Positions 33,053 to 42,532 of a stretch of DNA of 64,000 nt are shown in pieces. Position 1 is the stretch's first letter. Every line of letters begins with the position of its first letter. Source of the DNA: Shewanella nanhaiensis (lineage in GTDB: Bacteria > Pseudomonadota > Gammaproteobacteria > Enterobacterales > Shewanellaceae); the NCBI RefSeq assembly GCF_019457885.1, contig NZ_JAHZST010000011.1:62001-126000 (forward strand). The letters are read 5' to 3'. A model generated the notes under the pieces. That model was not told the origin of the DNA. It ran no database searches and saw nothing but the letters and a program-made list of their open reading frames with translations. The position numbers were made by a program, and so were the translations under genes.

Positions 33053-33463
33053 TTGATCAGAATGGATGCAAAGTTAATTGAAACCGTTGTGTCAGCAGAA
33101 GATTTTACCCGTTTAAGAGATATATCTGGATTATCACCAAGATCAATTGAGGCGGCCAGAGTTGGCTTGCCCCGCAGTTTGTTTGGGGTACAGGTGTTGG
33201 TTCATCAATATGTCGTGGGTATGGGAAGAGTGGTGGGGGACGGCGCACTGAATTTTGAGATTGTCGATATCGCGGTAGATCCTGCGTATCAAGGTAGAGG
33301 TTATGGCAGAATGCTTATGCAAGCCATCATGGAATACCTTGATAGAGATGCTCCAAAGGGCGCCTATATTACCTTAATGGCTGATGTTCCTGAGCTGTAT
33401 GAGAAGTTCGGTTTTAAACTTAGCCGCCCCGCCAGTGAAGGTATGTTTATCATTAAGCGCTAG
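33053..33463 (+). CDS. GNAT acetyltransferase
   Basis: A 137-residue GNAT with VDIAVDPAYQGRGYGRMLMQAIMEYL as motif A and MADVPELYEKFGFKLS as the C-terminal strand. GGAGG (33040-33044) is 8 bases before the TTG at 33053; ATG at 33062 is 17 bases away, so TTG is preferred, though an ATG start cannot be excluded. The gene follows the previous one by 4 bases. Confidence 0.85.
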   Translation: MIRMDAKLIETVVSAEDFTRLRDISGLSPRSIEAARVGLPRSLFGVQVLVHQYVVGMGRVVGDGALNFEIVDIAVDPAYQGRGYGRMLMQAIMEYLDRDAPKGAYITLMADVPELYEKFGFKLSRPASEGMFIIKR

Positions 33464-33547
33464 TCTACTCTTTCGACTAAAAGAGGATGCGGTTTATGCC
33501 TGTATTACTCTATTATAGATTTCTGACGCCAATTTCTCGGAACTATT

Positions 33548-34387
33548 ATGGCTAATATTCTTCTCGTGGCTAACCTCAACTGTGATCGTATTCTGAATCT
33601 GGATAGACCCTTACAGATGGGCGGGCGTTTTCATTACCAAGATGGTGGACAAAGACTGGGTGGCGGCGGAGCCAACACCGGAATTGGACTGGTTTGGGCC
33701 AAACATAGGGTTGCCCTTGTGAGTCAAGTTGGTAGGGATAAGGTGGGGGATTGGTTGCTTGCTGAAGCGAGCACTCAAGGGATAGATTGTCACCTTATTC
33801 AACGTCATAAAGAGAACTCCTGTGAGATGTTACTTGTGATGACTCCGGATGGTGAACGCACTATTATTCGTCCTCAAAGGCCTGTATTTGAGCTAGCATC
33901 ACCACCAGTGTGGCAGCAATGGGACGCGGTATATTTTAACTCCTCGGCTGAGGGAAGTGTTAGTTGGGCTAAAACAGCACTGAAAAACTGCTTGGTACTA
34001 GCCCAATTAGCCAAGGATGAACGCCCTAGGCCTTGTGATATCTTGATTGCGTCGAAAACTGATATGCAGGGGCGCAGTCAGCTCTCTCCATGGGAGTATG
34101 GATTGACCATAGCTGGAGATTCTCTTAAATATTTTATTGTGACCGACGGTGCTGATGGCGCTTATCTGTATACCCAGGATGACTGCCAACAGGTGGAGGC
34201 GACACTGTCTGAGGTTATCGATACGACTGGCGCTGGTGATGCCTATGCGGCAGGTTTAATACATGGACTTACCACAGGATTAGGCATTCTTGAGTCCATG
34301 AAGGAAGCTGGGGTGTGGGCAGGGTTTGCGGTTGCCACACAAAGTTCCATTCCTGGGGAGGGACTGAAGCAGTATCTGAACAATTAA
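33548..34387 (+). CDS. PfkB/ribokinase-family carbohydrate kinase
   Basis: A 279-residue PfkB-family kinase. LGGGGANTGIGLVWA is the first signature (sugar-binding GG) and DTTGAGDAYAAGLIHGL the second, with the catalytic Asp in GAGD. The substrate is a sugar or nucleoside-like alcohol that cannot be named. Its stop codon lies in ATTAATACCAATC, a partial copy of the repeat end at 83. It stands alone, with a terminator 115 bases after. Confidence 0.88.
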   Translation: MANILLVANLNCDRILNLDRPLQMGGRFHYQDGGQRLGGGGANTGIGLVWAKHRVALVSQVGRDKVGDWLLAEASTQGIDCHLIQRHKENSCEMLLVMTPDGERTIIRPQRPVFELASPPVWQQWDAVYFNSSAEGSVSWAKTALKNCLVLAQLAKDERPRPCDILIASKTDMQGRSQLSPWEYGLTIAGDSLKYFIVTDGADGAYLYTQDDCQQVEATLSEVIDTTGAGDAYAAGLIHGLTTGLGILESMKEAGVWAGFAVATQSSIPGEGLKQYLNN

Positions 34388-34396
34388 TACCAATCT
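34384..34396 (+). repeat. Partial copy of the TAATACCAATC repeat end
   Basis: TTAATACCAATC shares its start with the end of the element at 83 and overlaps the stop codon of the kinase gene, but the similarity ends after 12 bases. Confidence 0.35.
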
Positions 34397-34501
34397 GTGT
34401 CATTAATCTGTTATATCGCTGACATTAATTTGTAGTGTTTAACTTTTATATTAACCACATCTATTCAATGCAGATCATTATCCTGAGTTTCCTTCCTATT
34501 T

Positions 34502-34528
34502 TGCCTCGCTAACAGCGAGGCATTTTTT
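34502..34528 (+). terminator. Rho-independent terminator after kinase gene
   Basis: TGCCTCGCT (34502-34510) and AGCGAGGCA (34514-34522), loop AAC, then TTTTTT. A textbook terminator. Confidence 0.92.
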
Positions 34529-34653
34529 ATCCCAAATTCACTATTCGCTTAATTTTGATGCAATTAAACCTGTTTTTAAGTTAAGCTTTAAAGCGTTGTT
34601 AATTAAAAGCTCAGATATAAGGGCTATGAATTAAAAGTATTGGGTAGGTGTAA

Positions 34654-36111
34654 ATGGGAAAGGCTGTATGGAGTGATAAGAAGCGGTTTATCTGGATCCT
34701 ATCGGTTCTTTTGCTAACTGCATTTATTTTTACCAGTGGTATCAGTTATAAAGTAGCTCACGACTCACTGAGTGAGCAGATCTCAGAGAATACTTTACCC
34801 CTCACCAGCGACAATATCTATTCAGAGATCCAGCAAGATCTGTTGCAACCTATCTTTATCTCCTCGTTAATGGCTCAAGACACTTTTGTTAGGGATTGGA
34901 CCATCAATGATGAGGAGGATCCCCAGCAGTTGATCCGCTATCTGAAAGAGATTCAGAATAAATACGATACTGTCACTAGCTTTTTTGTCTCAGAGAAGAG
35001 TCGAAAGTATTACCACTCCACTGGCGTACTCAAAAAGATTGAAGATACGGATCCCAATGATGCTTGGTATTTTCGTGTTCGCTCGCTGCCAACATCTGAG
35101 TCCTATGAAGTGAATATCGATCTTGATACTGCAAATAGAAGCCGCACAGTCGTCTACGTTAACTACAAGGTGCATGACTTTGAAGGCAACTTTATCGGTG
35201 TGACCGGTGTTGGTTTAGCGGTAGAGCGGGTACAAAAGCTGATAAAACTTTACCAGAAACGTTATAACCGCCGAGTCTATTTTGTTGATACCGAGGGGCA
35301 TGTCACCCTTCATGGAGAGCAGTATTCAGGCAGCCAGACACTACAAAGTTCACCAGGGTTAGAGAAGTATGCTACCCGTATTCTGACCAGCCCGAGCGCC
35401 TCTTTCTCCTATGTTAGAGATAATAAAACTGTTTATCTGAATTCGCGCATGGTGTCTGATTTTAAATGGTACTTGATGGTTGAACAGGAGGAGGCAGAGG
35501 GAGAGAAGAAGATCTTAAATACCTTCTGGGTCAACATAGTGCTTGGTTTATTGGTTATTGTTGTGATTTTAGTGATTGCGAATCTAACCTTGGGTCGTTA
35601 TCAGAGAAAGTTAGAGGTGATGGCGTCAACTGATAAACTTACAGGTGCCACCAACCGGCAGATGTTTGAAGAGTATTTCTCCCAATCACTACAAAACGCC
35701 GAGAGCTCAGCCGTGCCTGTGTCGGTCATTTTGCTGGATATCGATTACTTTAAGAGTGTGAATGATAACTTTGGCCACAGCATTGGCGATCTCGTGATTA
35801 AGACTGTGGCAAATATAATTCGGCATCAGCTGAGGAGCGAAGATATTGTCTGTCGCTGGGGGGGAGAGGAGTTTTTACTGCTTCTGCCTAATATTGACCT
35901 TAGTCATGCTGCCGATATGGCAGAGAGAATTAGAGAGTCGATCGCCGAGCGAAAAATCAGTGTCAATGAGCATGAGATCGGTATTACAGTTAGTTCTGGT
36001 GTCGCTCAATATAAGCTTGGTGAGCCTAGAGCCGATCTGATCAATCGAGTTGATGTTGCACTTTATCAGGCAAAAGATAGAGGACGTGATCAGGTGGTGC
36101 TATCCCATTAG
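34654..36111 (+). CDS. Membrane-bound diguanylate cyclase (dCache-GGDEF)
   Basis: A 485-residue signalling protein: first helix (about 10-30), extracytoplasmic dCache-like sensor (about 35-290, with KYYHSTGVLKKI and VNIDLDTANRSRTVVYVNYK-like strands), second helix (about 293-313) and a C-terminal GGDEF domain. The active site is GGEEF (about 403-407) and the inhibitory I-site RSED lies exactly five residues before it, so it should make c-di-GMP with product feedback. No EAL domain. The sensor ligand is unknown. It has a GTAGGTG site before ATG. Confidence 0.92.
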   Translation: MGKAVWSDKKRFIWILSVLLLTAFIFTSGISYKVAHDSLSEQISENTLPLTSDNIYSEIQQDLLQPIFISSLMAQDTFVRDWTINDEEDPQQLIRYLKEIQNKYDTVTSFFVSEKSRKYYHSTGVLKKIEDTDPNDAWYFRVRSLPTSESYEVNIDLDTANRSRTVVYVNYKVHDFEGNFIGVTGVGLAVERVQKLIKLYQKRYNRRVYFVDTEGHVTLHGEQYSGSQTLQSSPGLEKYATRILTSPSASFSYVRDNKTVYLNSRMVSDFKWYLMVEQEEAEGEKKILNTFWVNIVLGLLVIVVILVIANLTLGRYQRKLEVMASTDKLTGATNRQMFEEYFSQSLQNAESSAVPVSVILLDIDYFKSVNDNFGHSIGDLVIKTVANIIRHQLRSEDIVCRWGGEEFLLLLPNIDLSHAADMAERIRESIAERKISVNEHEIGITVSSGVAQYKLGEPRADLINRVDVALYQAKDRGRDQVVLSH

Positions 36112-36160
36112 CCATGCTAGCTTCTTGGGAGAAAGAATTGACTTAGGAGGAGTAGATTAA

Positions 36161-36859
36161 ATGTCGGAGCAGTTACTGGTTAAACGTTTATCGGGTCTAT
36201 ATCTGGGCGAAGAGTTCAGTGAGTCGACAGGGATTATTAGTGGGATAGCCAATAAAAAGTCCTCCACCAGATTAGAGGTCAATGTTGATCGGGTCTGTGG
36301 TGATGCTCAAGCCGATCCTAAGCATCATGGTGGGCTAGATAGAGTTTTACATCACTTTCCTCGAGAGCATTATGGTCAATATCGCCGCTGGGATATGATG
36401 GCGGGTTTTAAGGATGCGCCAGCCATGGGCGAGAACATCAGTACCGTTGGGCTAGATGAGGTTCAGGTCAATATCGGTGATATTATTGCTATCGGTGAAG
36501 TTCAGCTACAGGTGACTCAACCCAGATCGCCATGTTTCAAGTTAAACCAACAGTTTGGCCATAAGGAGTTTGCACTTGCGATGCAGACCAGCGGCCTGTG
36601 TGGCTGGTTTTATCGAGTGCTCAAACCAGGTGTGATCCAACAAGATGATAGTGTAACCCTGTTAGAGCGACGTACAGAGATAAGTGTGCGTGACGCTATG
36701 GCTATCTACTTTGCACCTGAATTTGATGCATCAGCTTATGATCGTCTGGTCAGTTGTGAAGGGCTCGCCACCTCTTGGGTAAATAGTTTACAGAGAAGGT
36801 TGGAGAGCCAAAAGATTGAGAACTGGCAGATACGTCTGTTTGGTCCACAAGCGAGTTAA
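36161..36859 (+). CDS. MOSC domain protein (YiiM-like)
   Basis: A 232-residue MOSC-domain protein. MOSC proteins handle sulfur carried to or from molybdenum cofactors. Family traits are DPKHHGGLDRVLHHFPREHY, MGENISTVGL, VTQPRSPCFKLNQQFG (a conserved Cys in PRSPC) and SGLCGWFYRVLKPG. It matches YiiM, one of the N-hydroxylated-base reductase group in E. coli, in layout. AGGAGG precedes ATG. The next gene follows by 20 bases and is probably co-transcribed. Confidence 0.9.
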   Translation: MSEQLLVKRLSGLYLGEEFSESTGIISGIANKKSSTRLEVNVDRVCGDAQADPKHHGGLDRVLHHFPREHYGQYRRWDMMAGFKDAPAMGENISTVGLDEVQVNIGDIIAIGEVQLQVTQPRSPCFKLNQQFGHKEFALAMQTSGLCGWFYRVLKPGVIQQDDSVTLLERRTEISVRDAMAIYFAPEFDASAYDRLVSCEGLATSWVNSLQRRLESQKIENWQIRLFGPQAS

Positions 36860-36879
36860 ATCATTCAAGGAGAGGAAAG

Positions 36880-37272
36880 GTGACAGAAGAAGCACAGGTT
36901 GAAGTACAAGAAGATAAAGAAGCGCTTAGCCAAGATGAGCGTAACATGGGGATTGCTGTGCATGCCTCAAGTTTTGCAGGTTATATCATCCCCTTTGGCA
37001 GCATACTCGGTCCGTTAATTGTTTGGTTGATGAAGCGTGATGAGATAGCTTTTGTTGATGAGTGTGGTCGTAACTGTTTAAACTTTAAGATAAGTTTAAT
37101 GATCTACATGATGATCAGTGCCATTTTGATGTTTGTGGGTATTGGGTTTATCTTGATCGGTATACTTGCGGTGGTCGATATCGTCTTTACGATTATTGCA
37201 GCCATGAAAGCCAGCGAAGGGATAAGTTATCAATATCCCATGTCGATTAAATTTTTAAAGCCACGAAGCTAA
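36880..37272 (+). CDS. DUF4870 membrane protein
   Basis: A 130-residue protein with three hydrophobic segments (SFAGYIIPFGSILGPLIVWLM, FKISLMIYMMISAILMFVG, GFILIGILAVVDIVFTIIAA), the DUF4870/Tic20-like pattern with VDECGRNCLNFKIS between the first and second. The N-terminal 25 residues are acidic. It starts with GTG directly after GGAGAGGAAAG. The function is unknown. Confidence 0.85.
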   Translation: MTEEAQVEVQEDKEALSQDERNMGIAVHASSFAGYIIPFGSILGPLIVWLMKRDEIAFVDECGRNCLNFKISLMIYMMISAILMFVGIGFILIGILAVVDIVFTIIAAMKASEGISYQYPMSIKFLKPRS

Positions 37273-37282
37273 TCGGTCTAAT

Positions 37283-37317
37283 GCCGAGTTCCTAGGCTCA
37301 AGGGTCTAGGAACTGGC
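37283..37317. terminator. Hairpin between convergent genes
   Basis: GTTCCTAG (37288-37295) pairs with CTAGGAAC (37306-37313), with extra GCC/GGC pairs outside. There is no T run on either side, so it may be a 3'-end stabiliser for one or both of the convergent transcripts, not a clear terminator. Confidence 0.4.
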
Positions 37318-37335
37318 AATATCATTCCGATGTTA

Positions 37336-39252
37336 TTAAACCTTAAAACCCGCCACTAAACTATCCAAACGATGAGCCAGTTGATTCAACGACTGACTTG
37401 CCTGGGCAACTGCTTCTGATGTATCTGCAGTTCTTTGGGTTATCTCATTGATCTCTGTGACATTACGATTAATATCTTCAACAACTGTTGATTGCTCTTC
37501 AGTCGCTGCAGCGACTTGAATGTTCATGTCTGTGATCTGGCCAATCTGTTCACTGATCCCTGAAAGCGACATACTTGCTTCATCGACTGCAATAACCCCC
37601 TCTTGAGAGCGAGAGCGACTTAGGGACATAGCATCGACGGCTCTGCTTGCCTCGGCTTGTAGTTTATCGATCATGATCTGAACTTCGTTGGTCGATGTTG
37701 CTGTGCGTGATGCTAAATTTCTAACTTCATCGGCTACCACTGCAAAACCACGACCCGCTTCACCGGCGCGAGCGGCTTCGATAGCCGCGTTCAGGGCTAG
37801 TAGGTTCGTCTGCTCAGATATGGCGCGAATGACATCTAAAATACCGCCGATTGATTTAGTGTGAACAGCTAAAGATTCGATCACCTCACCAACAGATTCA
37901 ACATCGCCAGAAAGCTGATTAATGGTGTCTCTAGCACGCAGTACAACCACTTGACCTGAACTGGATTCAGTATCGGCATCTCTTGCGGTATCGGCTGCCT
38001 GAGCGGCACTACCAGCGATCTCATTGACTGTTGCGCCCATCTCATTGATTGCAGCGACGACCATCATGGTTTGATCTTTCTGTAGTTGGCTATCACTAAG
38101 GGTTTGTTGCGCCTGAGTGGCTACATCTTTTGCCGAGAGGCTAAGCTGCTCGCTGGTCTCGGTCACTTCGATAATTGAGCTTTGGATCTTACTGATAAAG
38201 CTGTTAAAACCTTTAGCCAGTAGAGTTAGCTCATCATTTCCCTCTACAGGAAGACGCTGACGAAGATCCCCTTCACCCTCACCGATATCTTGCAGCATGG
38301 AGGCGACAACTGAGATTGGTCGGCTCACTGACCCTGCGACAAATATGGCTAAAATAATAAATGCGCCTGCAATCAATAGGGTCCAGATTAAGATCTGATA
38401 AGCAGACTCCTGCAGTAGGGCGAAGATCTCAGCTTCTGGGACTTGAGCAACAAGGTACCAGTTCATCGAAGGGATATAGCTACTGGCCACTAACATGGAT
38501 TCACCATCAACCTCAGTTTTTAGCAGGCTAAAATCACTGCGGTTCAGTAGAGCATTAGTGTTCCCTTCGCGGTAGAAGTTGCTTAGGGAGCCTTTACCAA
38601 TCTGCTTAGTGTCTGGATGAAGCTTTACTTGCCCCTGAGCATCCACAAGATAGACGAAGCCCGTCTCCTCAATTTTAAAGGATTCCAAAAGAGCAACCAT
38701 ATCATCAAGCGACTTGGCTAAGCCCACTAGTCCACGGCCATTGGGTTGCTGATAGTTGATAAAGAGTTTTACCTCACCATTGGCTTCGGTAAACACATTG
38801 AGCATGCGCTCTTGACCACTGTTTTTATAATCGAAAAACCAGCCGTCCTGAGAGGGGTTTAATAAGCGTAAAAAACCATCTTGCGTGTAGTAAGCCGCTG
38901 TCTCTCTATCGGCAAATGAAGCTTGAGCGAGTCCATATTGGCTCTTAATTCTCTGTAGCTGCTTAGTGACTAACTGCTCGCTTTCAGCTGGGCGATCATT
39001 CTCTAACCATTCGATCAACATATGGTTATTAGCCAGCTGTTCGGCAGCATTCATTAAACTATTGATATCCAACTCAACCTTGTTGCGGATCTGCTGCAGC
39101 ATATTGGGCAGTTCAGAGGTCAGCATCCGCTGTTCGACCACATGCTTTGCGCTACGCTGGCTCAGTACGCCAACTAAGGCGGTGGATAGGAGTACGGCAA
39201 GCGTAACCGTGAGGAGTATCTTCTGTTTAATGGTGAGCATATTAAATTTCAT
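37336..39252 (-). CDS. Methyl-accepting chemotaxis protein
   Basis: A 638-residue chemoreceptor: helix 1 (about 10-30), periplasmic dCache sensor (about 35-280, with STYTQDGFLR-like LNPSQDGWFFDYKNSG and PNGRGLVGLAKSL), helix 2 (about 285-310), HAMP (about 310-365) and a long signalling coiled coil. The tip is seen as EQTNLLALNAAIEAARAGEA GRGFAVVADEVRNLA, which is what couples to CheA/CheW. The ligand is unknown. It is on the minus strand, ending against the DUF4870 gene and starting 208 bp from the ETF-QO gene end. Confidence 0.95.
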   Translation of the reverse strand: MKFNMLTIKQKILLTVTLAVLLSTALVGVLSQRSAKHVVEQRMLTSELPNMLQQIRNKVELDINSLMNAAEQLANNHMLIEWLENDRPAESEQLVTKQLQRIKSQYGLAQASFADRETAAYYTQDGFLRLLNPSQDGWFFDYKNSGQERMLNVFTEANGEVKLFINYQQPNGRGLVGLAKSLDDMVALLESFKIEETGFVYLVDAQGQVKLHPDTKQIGKGSLSNFYREGNTNALLNRSDFSLLKTEVDGESMLVASSYIPSMNWYLVAQVPEAEIFALLQESAYQILIWTLLIAGAFIILAIFVAGSVSRPISVVASMLQDIGEGEGDLRQRLPVEGNDELTLLAKGFNSFISKIQSSIIEVTETSEQLSLSAKDVATQAQQTLSDSQLQKDQTMMVVAAINEMGATVNEIAGSAAQAADTARDADTESSSGQVVVLRARDTINQLSGDVESVGEVIESLAVHTKSIGGILDVIRAISEQTNLLALNAAIEAARAGEAGRGFAVVADEVRNLASRTATSTNEVQIMIDKLQAEASRAVDAMSLSRSRSQEGVIAVDEASMSLSGISEQIGQITDMNIQVAAATEEQSTVVEDINRNVTEINEITQRTADTSEAVAQASQSLNQLAHRLDSLVAGFKV

Positions 39253-39424
39253 AGTTAGCGACCTGCTGACGTTATCTCAGTTGGCGAAAGTAAATTGGGT
39301 GACAATGTAGGATGTGTTGTTTCGGTAGAAACTTAGCGTTTGGTATGAAATTTACGCTTTATTAGAGAGTTGGATTATGGTTATTTTCTGACATAAGCGC
39401 AATGTTTTATTTACATCTTAAAGT

Positions 39425-39450
39425 AAAAACGCACTCATAAGAGTGCGTTT
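39425..39450 (-). terminator. Terminator of the ETF-QO gene
   Basis: AAACGCACTC (39427-39436) and GAGTGCGTTT (39441-39450), loop ATAA; read on the minus strand it is followed by a U run (complement of 39425-39429). It is 10 bases after the gene's stop. Confidence 0.88.
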
Positions 39451-39459
39451 ATCTGCTTT

Positions 39460-41109
39460 TTACATGTTGGGGTAGTTTGGTCCACCACCGCCCTCAGGCG
39501 TTACCCAAGTGATATTCTGGCTTGGGTCTTTAATATCACAGGTTTTACAGTGGATACAGTTTTGACTATTGATGACAAATTTCTTTTCACCCTCCTCCTC
39601 GATCACCTCATAGACACCGGCTGGGCAGTATCGTTGAGCTGGCTCATCAAACTTAACTAAGTTGACGTCGATAGGGATACGCGCATCTTGTAGTTTGAGG
39701 TGACAGAGCTGATCTTCTTCATGGAAGGTATTGGACAGATACACAGAGGAGAGCTTGTCGAAACTCAACTTGCCATCGGGCTTAGGGTAATCAATTTTAC
39801 TGTAGGCGCTGGCATCAGCCATCTGAGCATAGTCGGGTTTCTCATCCCTTAAGGTGATAGGGAACTTACCACCGAACCAGTTCTGATCGATAAAGTTAAA
39901 GGCGCCACCTAAGTAAGTGCCGAATTTGTGCATGGCTGGACCGAAGTTACGGGATTTATACAACTCCTCCTGTAGCCAGCTCTGCTCAAATCTCTCAGCA
40001 AAGCAGTCGAGATCTTTTCCGCCCTCTACGCCAGCCATAATTGCCTGACCTATGGTTTCTGCCGCGAGCAAACCACTCTTCATGGCGGTGTGTGTACCCT
40101 TGATTTTGGCGAAATTCAGGGTGCCAGCGTTACAACCTATGATAAGTCCACCGGGGAAGCTCATCTTAGGCAGTGAATTAAGGCCGCCCTTAGTGATCGC
40201 CCGCGCTCCATAACTTAGACGCTCGCCATCTTTTAGGTATTGAGCGATAACTGGGTGTGTCTTATAGCGCTGGAACTCATCGAAAGGGCTAAGGTGTGGA
40301 TTTTGGTAGTTAAGATCGACAATAAGACCCACAGCCACTTGATTATCTTCGAGATGGTAGAGGAAGCCACCACCGGAAGCGCCATCGGTGAGAGGCCAGC
40401 CACCAGTATGGACCACTTTACCTTGCTGATGTTGTTCGCTGGGGACTTTCCAGATCTCTTTAAACCCTAAACCATAATGTTGTGGGGTTTTGCCATTATC
40501 CAGATGATATTTTTCTATTAACTGTTTACCTAAATGACCACGGCAACCTTCACTAAATACAGTGTACTTAGCATGCAGCTCCATACCTGGCTCATAGCTT
40601 CCCTTCTCCTGACCATCGGCACCGACACCCATATCACCTATGAGTATGCCTTTAACACTTTGATCTTCATTGAAGAGCAGGCCGCTTGCGGGAAAACCAG
40701 GGAATATCTCGACGCCAAGCTCCTCTGCACGTTCGGCTAACCAGCGAGCCAAGTTGCCAACACTGATAATATAGTTGCCTTCGTTGTGCATGGTTTTGGG
40801 CAGAAGCGCGTTAGGCATGGCGCGTGAAGCTGAGGCTGAACTCAACATATGGATCTCGTCGCTTTCCACAGCCGTATGTAGTGGTGCGCCTGTGTCACGC
40901 CAATCGGGAAATAGTTCCTCGAGTACTGTGGGTTCAAATACCGCGCCAGAAAGAATGTGGGCCCCCACCTCTGAACCTTTCTCTACCACACAGACAGTTA
41001 TCTCCTGTCCGCTGTCTTTCGACACCTGCATTAGTCGGCATGCTGTGGCTAATCCCGCGGGACCGGCTCCAACAATAACGACATCGAACTCCATCGATTC
41101 GCGTTCCAT
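39460..41109 (-). CDS. Electron transfer flavoprotein-ubiquinone oxidoreductase (ETF-QO)
   Basis: A 549-residue inner-membrane-associated flavoprotein that passes electrons from electron-transfer flavoprotein to ubiquinone. It has an FAD Rossmann motif VVIVGAGPAGLATACRL, AHILSGAVFEP, and a C-terminal 4Fe-4S site CIHCKTCDIKDPSQNITWVTPEGGGGPNYPNM (here given as CIHCKTCDIKDP), with the fourth Cys in RYCPAGVYE. The ATG at 41109, with AGAGGTGA upstream, is preferred to the GTG three bases before. It connects fatty acid and amino acid oxidation to the respiratory chain. etfAB genes are not in the window. Confidence 0.95.
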   Translation of the reverse strand: MERESMEFDVVIVGAGPAGLATACRLMQVSKDSGQEITVCVVEKGSEVGAHILSGAVFEPTVLEELFPDWRDTGAPLHTAVESDEIHMLSSASASRAMPNALLPKTMHNEGNYIISVGNLARWLAERAEELGVEIFPGFPASGLLFNEDQSVKGILIGDMGVGADGQEKGSYEPGMELHAKYTVFSEGCRGHLGKQLIEKYHLDNGKTPQHYGLGFKEIWKVPSEQHQQGKVVHTGGWPLTDGASGGGFLYHLEDNQVAVGLIVDLNYQNPHLSPFDEFQRYKTHPVIAQYLKDGERLSYGARAITKGGLNSLPKMSFPGGLIIGCNAGTLNFAKIKGTHTAMKSGLLAAETIGQAIMAGVEGGKDLDCFAERFEQSWLQEELYKSRNFGPAMHKFGTYLGGAFNFIDQNWFGGKFPITLRDEKPDYAQMADASAYSKIDYPKPDGKLSFDKLSSVYLSNTFHEEDQLCHLKLQDARIPIDVNLVKFDEPAQRYCPAGVYEVIEEEGEKKFVINSQNCIHCKTCDIKDPSQNITWVTPEGGGGPNYPNM

Positions 41110-41313
41110 CACTTCACCTCTAGGTACATTTCCCCGTTAAACGGGTGTTTTAATCATGCTCACCACCTTACAACAAAATAAGCCGATGGCACAGTGATAT
41201 GAGTCTACCGCATCTCTTCTTTGAATGTGAGTGTCGTCACAAAATGTTAACGCTCAATTGATCCTGAGCAAGAAATAACGCTTTAAAGCTAGGGTTCAGA
41301 GAGCAAATAGGCC

Positions 41314-41319
41314 TATAAT
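41314..41319 (+). promoter_or_regulatory. Likely -10 of the moaA promoter
   Basis: TATAAT at 41314-41319. No convincing -35 at normal spacing. Transcription would start near 41326, at the beginning of the structured leader. Confidence 0.4.
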
Positions 41320-41324
41320 TGCTC

Positions 41325-41444
41325 ACTGACGGTTCTCCGAGCTTTTTGTCCTACGTCAACGGATATGGACGCTAAGCCGTGGCAATATCGCCACCGGGGT
41401 GTGATAAGAAATTCTCTCACCTCCCCTTACTTGGAAAGGTGATC
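41325..41444 (+). ncRNA. Candidate Moco riboswitch (moaA leader)
   Basis: About 120 bases of structured leader lie before moaA. Visible stems are GTCC (41348-41351) with GGAC (41367-41370), GTGGC (41379-41383) with GCCAC (41390-41394), and TCACCT (41417-41422) with AGGTGA (41437-41442). The last one covers the ribosome site (GGAAAGG before ATG) and its left arm can also pair with GGGGTGTGA (41396-41404). This matches the position and general layout of the Moco RNA motif found before moaA in gammaproteobacteria. It is inferred by position and structure; no covariance search was run. Confidence 0.6.
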
Positions 41445-42425
41445 ATGTCTCAACTACAAGACAATTTTGGTCGAAGGTTTCACTATCTGCGCATGTCAGT
41501 CACTGATGTGTGTAATTTCAAATGTACTTACTGCCTCCCCGATGGCTATCGACCCAATGGTCGTTCTAAGTTTTTGGCGCTTAGCGAGATTGAAAACTTA
41601 GTCGCGGCTTTTGCTGAAGTCGGCACTCAAAAAATTCGTATCACAGGCGGCGAACCTACGCTGCGTAAAGACTTTACCGATATTATTCGTGCGGTTGCTG
41701 ATAACGATAAGATTAAAACCATCGCAACAACGACAAACGGTTACCGTTTAGAGAAGCATGCTAAAGAGTGGTATAACGCAGGCTTAAGGCGCATCAATGT
41801 GTCGGTCGACAGTCTAGATCCTAAGATGTTTTATCAGATCACTGGCGAGAATAAGTTTGATGAGGTGATGCGGGGCATAGACGCTGCTCTAGACGCTGGA
41901 TTTGAACGGGTGAAGATCAATGCGGTTCTGCTGAAAGGCTTGAACGATAAAGATCTGCCACGTTTCCTGCACTGGATTAAAAATACTCCCATAGATCTGC
42001 GCTTTATCGAATTGATGGAGACGGGACTTGGGCGTGATTATTTCCAAGCACACCATCTTGCTGGGGCGGATATTAAATCTCAGCTGCTTGCCGATGGCTG
42101 GGGCTTGGATCAATCCGCGGTCGATGATGGCCCTGCGCAAAACTTTAGCCGAGATGATCATAAGGGGCGTATCGGTTTAATCATGCCCTATGACAAACAT
42201 TTCTGTGCTAGCTGTAATCGATTACGTGTATCGGCGAACGGTAAGTTGCATCTGTGTCTGTTTACTGAAAACGGTGTCGATCTTAGAGATCTATTGCAAG
42301 ATGAGTCTCACAGACCTGAGTTGATCCAGCGACTTCATGGCCAGCTTGCTCAGAAAAAAGAGACACACTTCCTCCATGACGGTATTACAGGTGTGACGCA
42401 GCATTTAGCTTCTATCGGTGGCTAA
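41445..42425 (+). CDS. moaA: GTP 3',8-cyclase MoaA
   Basis: A 326-residue radical SAM enzyme, first step of molybdenum cofactor synthesis. The N-terminal 4Fe-4S motif is CNFKCTYC (Cys23, 27, 30) and the C-terminal one CASCNRLRVSANGKLHLC. The protein ends in ASIGG, the conserved Gly-Gly tail that enters the active site. The ATG at 41445 has GGAAAGG in front, which the leader hairpin can hide. The open frame begins further upstream inside the leader and should not be used. Confidence 0.97.
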   Translation: MSQLQDNFGRRFHYLRMSVTDVCNFKCTYCLPDGYRPNGRSKFLALSEIENLVAAFAEVGTQKIRITGGEPTLRKDFTDIIRAVADNDKIKTIATTTNGYRLEKHAKEWYNAGLRRINVSVDSLDPKMFYQITGENKFDEVMRGIDAALDAGFERVKINAVLLKGLNDKDLPRFLHWIKNTPIDLRFIELMETGLGRDYFQAHHLAGADIKSQLLADGWGLDQSAVDDGPAQNFSRDDHKGRIGLIMPYDKHFCASCNRLRVSANGKLHLCLFTENGVDLRDLLQDESHRPELIQRLHGQLAQKKETHFLHDGITGVTQHLASIGG

Positions 42426-42532
42426 ATTCATGTTTATAAAGTGAATCCCATGACCTAGTGCAACTATTTTGCTAACTGTCATGGGTATAATTTCTCAGTC
42501 TTCTTCGAAACATAATTAAACAGAGAGTTACT

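Noticed and set aside
41379..41444. N-terminal extension of MoaA by 22 residues
   Set aside because: It falls within the structured leader; family proteins begin about 22 residues before the CxxxCxxC motif, as the ATG at 41445 gives.
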